Shown here: positions 18,595 through 24,846 of the stretch, piece after piece
How the letters are laid out: each line of letters begins with the position of its first letter
Numbering within the stretch: the first letter of the stretch is position 1
NCBI RefSeq assembly: GCF_017329615.1
Contig: NZ_JAFMTW010000037.1
Coordinates: 1-35,259 of the forward strand
Direction of reading: 5' to 3'
DNA: 35,259 nt
DNA from: Alicyclobacillus suci
Lineage (GTDB): Bacteria; Bacillota; Bacilli; Alicyclobacillales; Alicyclobacillaceae
Translations under genes and position numbers: made by a program
Notes under the pieces: generated by a model
What the model saw: only the letters and a program-made list of their open reading frames with translations
What the model was told of the DNA's origin: nothing
Databases searched by the model: none

Positions 18595-20919
18595 ATGATG
18601 CCGGACGAGTACGAACACCTACAAATTCGGAGACTTGAACCAGTAAATGCGCGCCGCAAGGGGGGACGTTTTCCGGGTATTGAACCCCCGGAAAATCTTA
18701 TTGAGCATGCCAGAGGGTTACAGCGTCAAGTCCAGACAGTTGTTGAATCATCTAAAGTCGAGGAACCCGGTTTTGATCCACGGTTGCTGCTTAAAATCGA
18801 TGCACCTCTGGTTAAGCCTGAGGATTTCGAATCAATCGAAGGACTAAGAGTTGTCAGTCAAGAGCAAAAGAGTCTATTGGTTCTCTTTGCTTCTGAGGAA
18901 GGATTAGCAGAATTCAAAAGAAGACTAGATGAAGTTGCGAATGGGAGGACACCCGTACGAAAAGAGATTTTGTACGCAATTAAGGGTATTGACGGATGGT
19001 CGAAAGAGGATAGAATCGGCCCGGCGATTCGAAAAGAGGGGTATCCTGGTGATCAAGCATTCATAGTGGACGCTGAACTTTGGGCTATAGAATCCTGGCA
19101 AGAACGGAATCAGATGCTGCGGTACTTTGAGCAGTGGTGTCTGTCACACAATATCGAAAAGATTGACCGCCTAAATCAAGATGCAATTGTTATGTATCGG
19201 CTGAAAGTGACGGCCGATTCCCTTGCCAAATTGCTGAATCTTCGTGACGTGAGAATGGTTGATCTCCCGCCAAGTTATCAGTTAGAACTGTCAATGGTAC
19301 ATACATCGATAAGCCACCTCCCACAAATTACTTCTCCATCCGACGACGCTCCGGGTATCGTCGTATTGGATGACGGTGTTGTATCGTCCCATCCTTTGTT
19401 GGAAAGTGCTTTTGGAGATGGTCAGAGTTTTATCGCGGGCGCTGACTCAGCAGACTATGGTGAACATGGTACAAAGGTTGCGGGTTTTGCACTTTATGGC
19501 GACCTCACACAATGCTTGGAGCAGGGGCAACTCACCCCTAGGCTCAGATTATTCAGTGGTAAGATTACTGATCCGAAGGTCATTCAAGCAGGGGGATTCA
19601 TCGAGAATTATATTTCGGCGGCTGTAAGGTATTTCACTGACAATTATGGTTGCAAGGTCTTTAACCTTTCCTTCGGAGACACACGTAAACCTTATTTGGG
19701 TGGGCATGTGAGGTCACTTGCCACTGTTTTGGATACCTTGTCTAGGGAATACAGGGTTCTCTTTGTTGTCTCGGCTGGAAACTATGCAGGAACAGAGGAC
19801 AGACCCCAAGATTGGCTACATGAGTACCCGGATTACCTTTTTCTTGATGACGCAAAGATAATTGACCCAGCTCCCGCCTTAAATGCTTTAACGGTGGGCA
19901 GTCTGGCCAGATTTGAGGTTAATAGGGAAGCACAAAGGTATACATCGGACCCTGCATATCAGCCGATTGCACGGAAAAATCAACCTTCTCCGTTTTCTCG
20001 AACTGGACCAGGTCCTGGAGGAGCCATTAAACCCGATGTTGTCGAGTACGGGGGAAATTTTTCAGTCGATGCACGACGGGGCATGCAGCAAGTCAATACG
20101 GCAACCGACGGTCTCGGAGAGATAGCCACTTTGTCCACATTTGCTCAGGGGACCCTTTTCACCATTGATCGAGGGACAAGCTACTCAGCCCCGAAAGTGG
20201 CACACATGGCAGCAAGGATTTTAACCGTCTACCCACAGGCTACCCCAGAGTTGATGCGAGCGCTCATTGTTGCCCATTCCAAATGGCCTTCCGCAACGGT
20301 TGATTTATTCGGTGGAGACGAGGACAAAATCCTTCAAAGTGTAGGTTATGGTGTTCCAGATATGGAGTCAGTTTTATATTCCACTGAAAAAAGAGTTACT
20401 CTAATCAGTGAGGAAATGATTGCTGGCGAAACGCACCATTTTTACGAAGTCCCACTACCGACAGATTTTTTCTCTCCCGGTCGACGACCACGATCCCTCA
20501 GAGTTGCATTGGCCCATACTCCGATGGTGCGAAGAACACGAATCGTTTACAAAGCAAGCACCATTGATTTCCGGGTGGTCAGGGAGGTTAGCATCGATAG
20601 AGTAGTAAACGTTTTTCGGCAAGCCTCACGTGATGAACGTGAGGATATAATCCAAGAACTAAATGGACTCCGTCCAAAACGAGCTATACGGAGCAAGGGT
20701 ACAGTCCAGGCAGCGACTGTTACCTTTCAACAACTCAACGGGAATTGGGAAGAGAAGAAGATATTCATTGTGGTCACTCGGAAAGTTGAACCATGGGCAG
20801 CGAACATATTTGACAGCGAGCCATATGCATTAGTTGCAGTTCTTTCCGAGGAGTCCAATCAACAAGTCAGGTACTATACCCAAATTCGTCAGATGCTTCG
20901 TACTCGAGTACGTCTGTAA
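18595..20919 (+). CDS. ietS: Subtilisin-like serine protease, IetS-like
   Basis: A 774-residue S8-family protease without a signal peptide, so it acts inside the cell. The first 250 residues are a non-catalytic N-domain. The triad is complete: Asp259 in IVVLDDGV, His291 in GEHGTKVAG and Ser529 in GTSYSAP, plus the oxyanion Asn in VSAGNYAG. A 210-residue C-domain follows. The predicted role is abortive or effector proteolysis when the partner ATPase senses phage; this follows from the IetAS family, not from this sequence. The frame opens with a GTG at 18574 overlapping the ietA stop by four bases (GTGA), which would be translationally coupled. I prefer the ATG at 18595, which has GAGG 8 bases and AGGGG 2 bases upstream. 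Confidence 0.84.
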   Translation: MMPDEYEHLQIRRLEPVNARRKGGRFPGIEPPENLIEHARGLQRQVQTVVESSKVEEPGFDPRLLLKIDAPLVKPEDFESIEGLRVVSQEQKSLLVLFASEEGLAEFKRRLDEVANGRTPVRKEILYAIKGIDGWSKEDRIGPAIRKEGYPGDQAFIVDAELWAIESWQERNQMLRYFEQWCLSHNIEKIDRLNQDAIVMYRLKVTADSLAKLLNLRDVRMVDLPPSYQLELSMVHTSISHLPQITSPSDDAPGIVVLDDGVVSSHPLLESAFGDGQSFIAGADSADYGEHGTKVAGFALYGDLTQCLEQGQLTPRLRLFSGKITDPKVIQAGGFIENYISAAVRYFTDNYGCKVFNLSFGDTRKPYLGGHVRSLATVLDTLSREYRVLFVVSAGNYAGTEDRPQDWLHEYPDYLFLDDAKIIDPAPALNALTVGSLARFEVNREAQRYTSDPAYQPIARKNQPSPFSRTGPGPGGAIKPDVVEYGGNFSVDARRGMQQVNTATDGLGEIATLSTFAQGTLFTIDRGTSYSAPKVAHMAARILTVYPQATPELMRALIVAHSKWPSATVDLFGGDEDKILQSVGYGVPDMESVLYSTEKRVTLISEEMIAGETHHFYEVPLPTDFFSPGRRPRSLRVALAHTPMVRRTRIVYKASTIDFRVVREVSIDRVVNVFRQASRDEREDIIQELNGLRPKRAIRSKGTVQAATVTFQQLNGNWEEKKIFIVVTRKVEPWAANIFDSEPYALVAVLSEESNQQVRYYTQIRQMLRTRVRL

Positions 20920-20955
20920 GTCGAAACGAATGCTCGGTGAAATGCAAGCCTTTTG

Positions 20956-20987
20956 ACTGCTAACAAAACTGCTAACGAACTGTTAGC
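20956..20987. repeat. Short direct and inverted repeats near attR
   Basis: ACTGCTAAC at 20956 and again at 20968, a 12-base phase, followed by TGTTAGC (20981-20987), the inverse of GCTAACA. These resemble arm-type integrase or excision-factor binding sites, which lie 50-200 bases inside an attachment site. Confidence 0.45.
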
Positions 20988-21095
20988 AAACATTTGATAG
21001 TCGTCGGTACCAGGTAACACACCAGCACTTAAAATACCGCGCCAAATAAGGAGAAACGGCACCGTCCGTCATCCAACGACACCCCCGGATGGCAA

Positions 21096-21142
21096 TTCCT
21101 AAACCGCGTCTTGCGGGGGTTCGAATCCCTCCGGGTGCGCCA
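21096..21142 (+). repeat. Right attachment site (attR), tRNA-Arg 3' fragment
   Basis: A perfect 47-bp copy of 8218-8264 (anticodon loop to CCA). The upstream tRNA half is missing, so this is not a functional tRNA gene but the displaced original 3' end. Confidence 0.93.
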
Positions 21143-21153
21143 GAAAATCTAGT

Positions 21154-21195
21154 AGTGGCGCGGCTTTTCGGGAATCCGAAGTCGCGCCACTTTTA
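21154..21195 (+). terminator. Original terminator of tRNA-Arg, now behind attR
   Basis: AGTGGCGCG (21154-21162) pairs perfectly with CGCGCCACT (21183-21191) and is followed by TTTAT. It lies at the same distance behind the CCA as the island's own hairpin at 8276-8315, so it is probably the ancestral tRNA terminator. Confidence 0.75.
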
Positions 21196-21235
21196 TGGCG
21201 TGGTCACATTTTGGTCACATCCAGTATTTGTCGTC

Positions 21236-21415
21236 CTATTTTTCCTCCGATTTTTGCGCGAAGTGCATCTCTCCGAATTGTGTTACTGCGGCTTCCGGGA
21301 GTCCTAGAATCACGTGGCTGTATGTATCCAGCGTAATTCCGATATTGGCATGTCCAAGCCGTTCACTAACCACCCTTCGGTGCACTCCCTGTAACGTTTT
21401 CGTTACAATTCTTGC
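21236..21415 (-). pseudogene. C-terminal remnant of a second tyrosine integrase
   Basis: The minus strand reads VHRRVVSERLGHANIG and then ITLDTYSHVILGLPEA, the last catalytic box of phage-type integrases with the final His and the Tyr nucleophile. The frame ends at a TAG (21236-21238). No Arg or Lys boxes precede it, so only the C-terminal fragment survives. It lies just outside attR and points toward the tRNA, as expected from an older element at the same site. Confidence 0.8.
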
Positions 21416-21556
21416 GGAGAGCTTTCACAATTCAAACTGCGGGAATTCTCTTGCGAAGCTCCAGCGCCCTGAGAATTTCCCTATTCGGTTATCGGATTTG
21501 GTACTCAGTCTTTGTGTGTTTCGATGCGCATTCACTCAAAAGGGAGTTGAACATCC

Positions 21557-23258
21557 ATGAACCTATCTGACTTTCTGGACGAAGTCGATGCGGATATTCT
21601 GATGCGGGGACGAGATTACCTTGCCGAAGGGCGAATCCGCTCGCTGGAACAGGATACCGACGGCGTCTATCATGCTATCGTGCAAGGCTCGGAATCGTAT
21701 CGAGTTGACGTCGAGATCGGCGGCGATGGCGAACTTATCAAGTTTGATTGCAGTTGCCCGTATGACCTCGGCCTGGTGTGCAAGCACGAGGCTGCGGTTC
21801 TTCTTCGAATTGCTGGACAGGGTGAACTGGTCGATCCCGATGGAATGAATATGTCCGCTGCTGCCTTGGAATCGGATTCGTCGACGGATCTGCGGTCTCT
21901 CCTCGATGCAAAGCGTAAAGATGACCTCATCGATTTGCTTCTCTCGCTGGCGGAGACGTCTTCCTTGGTGGAGCGGCAAATTCGTTTCCACGTCTCGACG
22001 CCGGACGCCGACGCGGAAGTGAAAGAATGCCGCAAATTCATTCGGGACTACGCGAAATCATTCGCGGACAGACAGGGGTTTATTTCGTATCGGAAAGCTA
22101 GCAAGGCTATGGGTGGCGCGCATGAAGTGATTGAACGGGCGAAGAAGGCACTTGAGCAACGCGAGTATGTGCGTGCGCTCAAGCTTTCATTCTGTGTGAT
22201 CGAGGAAATGATTCATTTGATGGCGTCGGTGGATGACTCCGGCGGGGACGTCGGATTGATGATCGACTTTGCGCTGGGTTGCGTCATGGCCGTCGCGGAT
22301 GCGGTGAAGCGGAGTGAGGCGGGCGTGATCGACACGGTGTTTGCGTTGCTGTTGAAGGAATCGCGGCATCGCAAGCTTCAGGGCTGGAAGTCGTGGCAAT
22401 TGAAGCTGATTGCTGCTGCGGGCAAGCTGGCGACTACGCCGGAGCGGCTGCGCAAGTGGGAAGATTGTGTGGATGGCGTCGTACGCGAGGCCGAGGAGTC
22501 CGCGTGGGATAGAGACTATGTGAGCGCGGAGATGGCGCTGATTCGATACAACATGCTTCTCGAGCGGGACGGCGAGGCCCAGGCGGCGGCTTACGCGCTG
22601 GCGAACGTCCATATTGGCAAGATGCGAACGCTGGCGATTCGGCATGCCATCGAGCGGGGGCAATTCGACGAAGCGATTCAACTTGCCTTGGACAACAGGA
22701 AGGAACTAGTGGACGGCGACGTTTGGCGGATGCGTGGCGGGAATTGCGTTTTGAGGCGTACAGGCGTGCGGGCCGGGTGGATGATCAGCGACGGCTTGGT
22801 TTCCAACTGGTGCTTGGCGGGGACTTCCAATACTACGCGCTGACCAAGATGACCTACGCGGCTTCGGAATGGGCCTCTGTGTACGAGTCGCTGATGCAGC
22901 ACTTTGAGCAGAGAGGCTTTGGCTTCACGGAAGCGTATCCACAAATTCTCGTGGAAGAGCGCGATTGGAAAGCGCCTGTTAGCTTATCTCTCGCAAAGGC
23001 CAGCCGCGATTGAGCGGTACTACATGCACCTTGTGCCGCATCATTTGGCGGATGTCACGGAGGTGTTCCGGCAACACATTCGTCAATTGGCGGAACAATC
23101 GAGCAATCGGGCCGAATACCGCGGCGTGTGCCGGATTCCAACTGCTTCACAAGGCGGGTGGGACAGAGGCGGCAAAAGACATCGTTGAGGAATTAATGCG
23201 GACGTACCCTCGCAGACCGGCTTTTCGCGATGAGTTGAGGTCGCTTCGTTTACAATAA
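21557..23258 (+). pseudogene. SWIM zinc-finger protein gene broken by three frameshifts
   Basis: The N-terminal 395 residues are intact from the ATG at 21557 (AAAGGGAG upstream). They carry a SWIM zinc finger, CxCx(n)CxH, in FDCSCPYDLGLVCKHEAAV near residue 75. The homologous sequence then continues in other frames: WRELRFEAYRRAGRVDDQRRLGFQL from about 22735, KRLLAYLSQRPAAIERYYMHL from about 22965, and FQLLHKAGGTEAAKDIVEEL from about 23135 to a stop at 23258. Three separate shifts argue for genuine decay rather than one sequencing error. Intact relatives are about 550-580 residues, a DNA/protein-binding family of unknown function often found near helicases. A truncated protein of 428 residues could still be made. 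Confidence 0.82.
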
Positions 23259-23309
23259 TCTGACCCTATGTCGATTCTGAAAGATTTGCGAACAAACGAG
23301 CTGTCGCAG

Positions 23310-23672
23310 TCAAATGTATTCCAGAAAATGGACGTTGTGTACTGATTTCGGGGCCGCTCGTTCTTTCACTCCGAGGTACTGTTTCAGCGCGTCCTGGAGG
23401 AGATGGGAGAAGTTTACGTGACGATCCTGTGCCAGGTTGTCCAGCCATTTAGGTATGGTGAGTGTTTTTTTTATCGCCCGCTCTTCCATCTCATCTCGAA
23501 ACGGTGGCATCCACACGTCCACAAGCACGACAACTTGATTCTTAGCCATCCGCAGCTTGTTGATGGGCGTTGGCTCCGGAATCGGATCGCCGTCCTGCTC
23601 CATGCCATACAAGTGAAGTGCCATGGCCTCACGAGCGTTCCTCACAGTCTCCTCTGTCGTAAGTCCGCGGCT
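23310..23672 (-). pseudogene. hicB: HicB-type antitoxin lacking its N-terminus
   Basis: The frame reads GLTTEETVRNAREAMALHLYG, then PIPEPTP, then LVDVWMPPFRDEMEERAIKKTLTIPKWLDNLA and HVNFSHLLQDALKQYLG. This is the second half of the HicB partial RNase H fold plus the DNA-binding tail. The first strands and the usual start are missing: upstream, the sequence changes at 23671 to a fragment of another gene. No hicA toxin is present nearby. A short 111-residue product from the GTG at 23645 is conceivable but would lack half of the antitoxin fold. Confidence 0.75.
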
Positions 23673-23800
23673 ATTTCATGACGGCATCCATCTCGATTTG
23701 CCCGTGTGACGTATGATAAATGAATCTTCTCTCTCCTGCAGCCACGCTTGGGCGTCAGCCAGCGGGCAAACGCAAAATTTGTCACAATTCGCGAACGAAA
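23671..23800 (-). pseudogene. Fragment of a YHTS-motif small protein
   Basis: The minus strand reads KFCVCPLADAQAWLQE in one frame and, after a shift within a GAGAGAGAA run, RRFIYHTSHGQIEMDAVMK to a TAG. This parallels VAVIRPLAD and DRFIYHTSKDAIEM of the island protein at 8493-8741, so it is the degraded C-terminal half of a member of the same family. It abuts the headless hicB at 23671. Confidence 0.55.
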
Positions 23801-23852
23801 GGCAGGAAGTGATTGGCCAATGTAGAATTTCTTGCTTGAAATTGTTTGTTCG

Positions 23853-23943
23853 TAAACGAGCCCTCAAAGGCAGACTATTGATACATGTTGCGTCTTGGCA
23901 AACAACAACTAATGTTTCGAGTCCTTGAAGGGAGACTGTGAGA
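23853..23943 (-). ncRNA. creR: Putative cas-regulating crRNA-like RNA (two degenerate repeats around a 31-nt spacer)
   Basis: On the minus strand, the first degenerate repeat (23943-23914) and the second (23882-23853) each match the CRISPR repeat of this locus at 20 of 30 positions without gaps. The first keeps the last seven bases TCGAAAC, the 5' handle of a crRNA. Both keep a short stem around the repeat centre, using G-U wobbles. Between them lie 31 bases (23913-23883), close to the 34-39 nt spacers of the main array. The spacer begins ATTAGTTGTTGTTTGCCAAG, and this part matches the cas promoter at 24011-24031. Cas6 could process it and Cascade could carry it. The layout equals that of known CreR/CreA RNAs. 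Confidence 0.8.
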
Positions 23944-23946
23944 TGT

Positions 23947-23975
23947 ATCTTAGCACGGTTTCGCGAGGGTTCCAA
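23947..23975 (-). promoter_or_regulatory. Promoter of the crRNA-like RNA
   Basis: Read on the minus strand: TTGGAA (23975-23970), a 17-base spacer and TAAGAT (23952-23947). Transcription would start near 23940, at the very beginning of the first degenerate repeat. The same -10 hexamer is used by the leader promoter of the main array. Confidence 0.65.
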
Positions 23976-24010
23976 TGGAAGATAAAAGTCACGACGCATC
24001 AAAATTATTA

Positions 24011-24031
24011 ATTAGGTGTTGCATGCCAAAA
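24011..24031 (+). promoter_or_regulatory. Predicted Cascade binding site in the cas promoter (creR target)
   Basis: The plus strand matches the 5' part of the creR spacer at 17 of 21 positions; mismatches are at 6, 12, 13 and 20. Positions 6 and 12 are those flipped out in type I crRNA-target duplexes, so the seed is effectively perfect. Complementarity then fades, which favours binding without cleavage. The 5' flanking trinucleotide, the PAM position, is TTA. The -35 box of the cas promoter (24019-24024) lies inside. Confidence 0.78.
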
Positions 24032-24047
24032 AATAAATCCATATAAT
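24019..24047 (+). promoter_or_regulatory. Promoter of the cas operon
   Basis: TTGCAT (24019-24024), a 17-base spacer and a perfect TATAAT (24042-24047). The predicted start near 24054 gives a 32-base leader before cas6. The -35 region is covered by the creR target, so Cascade binding would block RNA polymerase. Confidence 0.8.
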
Positions 24048-24085
24048 TCAGAGTATACTTCATTCAATTTGGAGGAGGTGAAACC

Positions 24086-24841
24086 ATGCGTGTCGTGTTG
24101 GAATTTGCGCCTAAGCGGGCGCTGCGGTTACCGATGCATTACAATGCTGCGCTCCACGGCGTGTTATATCGCCATCTCGGTGATAACCGCATGCGTGAAC
24201 AGTTGCATGACCACGGGCTGCACCGCGTCGGGAGCAAACCTGTCAAGTTGTTCGCGTTCTCGCGGCTGATGGGGAAGTATGAAATCGATAGTAAGGAAAA
24301 GACCATCACGTTTCAGGGGCCAGTGCGATGGGTGGTCTCCAGTGCTGTAGATCAAGTGATCTACGATCTGTCGATGACATTGCTCAAGGCGGGTCCGATT
24401 TCGCTGCACGGTACGGAGGTGCAGGTGCGGACGGCGAGTCTGGAAAGATATTCAGGGACCGTCACGCAGGGGCAGATTCGTCTGATGTCGCCGATTACGG
24501 TTTACCGTACTCTCAACTTGAACGGCCGCAAGTACACTCAGTACTACCGGCCAGGTACGCCGGAGTTCACAGAGCTGATGAGGAAAAATCTGCTCCTCAA
24601 AGCCTCTGCGCTGGGGCTGGAGGTTACGGAGGCTGATGCGGCGTTTGACTTGATTCCAATTGATGAGGCACACATGAAGGAGCGCATTGTACTGTTTCGC
24701 GATACGCCCGTTCATGCATGGGACGGGAACTTTCGCGTTCAGGGGACGCCGAAAATGTTGGCGTTGGCTTGGAATGCAGGGCTATGTATGAAAAACTCGG
24801 ATGGTTTCGGGTTATTCGACTTTTTTGCGCGAAGGAGGTGA
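24086..24841 (+). CDS. cas6: CRISPR endoribonuclease Cas6
   Basis: Cuts pre-crRNA within the repeats, leaving an 8-nt 5' handle (here AUCGAAAC). The 251-residue protein has tandem ferredoxin-like folds. The N-terminal RVVLEFAP strand is followed by LPMHYNAALHGVLYRHLGD with candidate catalytic His residues (18, 24, 30). The C-terminal Gly-rich loop region LCMKNSDGFGLFDF closes the protein, as in the Cas6 family. The ATG follows GGAGGAGGTG. As first gene of the operon it is closest to the promoter; it would also process the creR transcript. The cas8b start lies five bases after its stop. Confidence 0.93.
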   Translation: MRVVLEFAPKRALRLPMHYNAALHGVLYRHLGDNRMREQLHDHGLHRVGSKPVKLFAFSRLMGKYEIDSKEKTITFQGPVRWVVSSAVDQVIYDLSMTLLKAGPISLHGTEVQVRTASLERYSGTVTQGQIRLMSPITVYRTLNLNGRKYTQYYRPGTPEFTELMRKNLLLKASALGLEVTEADAAFDLIPIDEAHMKERIVLFRDTPVHAWDGNFRVQGTPKMLALAWNAGLCMKNSDGFGLFDFFARRR

Positions 24842-24846
24842 GCGGG

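Larger units (their letters stand above)
8265..21142. mobile_element. Integrated defence island in tRNA-Arg(CCT)
   Basis: An element of about 12.9 kb between two 47-bp direct repeats of the tRNA 3' end. It contains its own tyrosine recombinase near the left end, IS21-family debris, and cargo made almost only of defence-type genes: Res and Mod subunits, a PLD-like protein and an AAA ATPase/subtilase pair. Its base composition looks lower in GC than the guaB-serS block. No conjugation, replication or phage structural genes are visible, so it is probably a non-autonomous or decayed integrative element. Confidence 0.88.

Noticed and set aside
21089..21142. Second tRNA-Arg gene
   Set aside because: Only the 3' half from the anticodon loop onward is present; the acceptor 5' strand and D arm are missing. 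It is attR.
23853..23943. Simple relic of an older CRISPR array rather than a regulator
   Set aside because: The spacer matches the adjacent cas promoter with the type I sixth-base mismatch pattern and has its own promoter. A relic alone would not explain either feature.
23676..24002. 108-codon minus-strand open frame upstream of cas6
   Set aside because: It spans the creR promoter and both degenerate repeats and has no ribosome binding site. Its only recognisable coding trace is the frameshifted YHTS fragment.
23310..24060. CreTA-type toxin gene guarded by the crRNA-like RNA
   Set aside because: I found no small toxin frame with a promoter overlapping the spacer match. The match falls on the cas promoter, so a cas-regulating role fits better.
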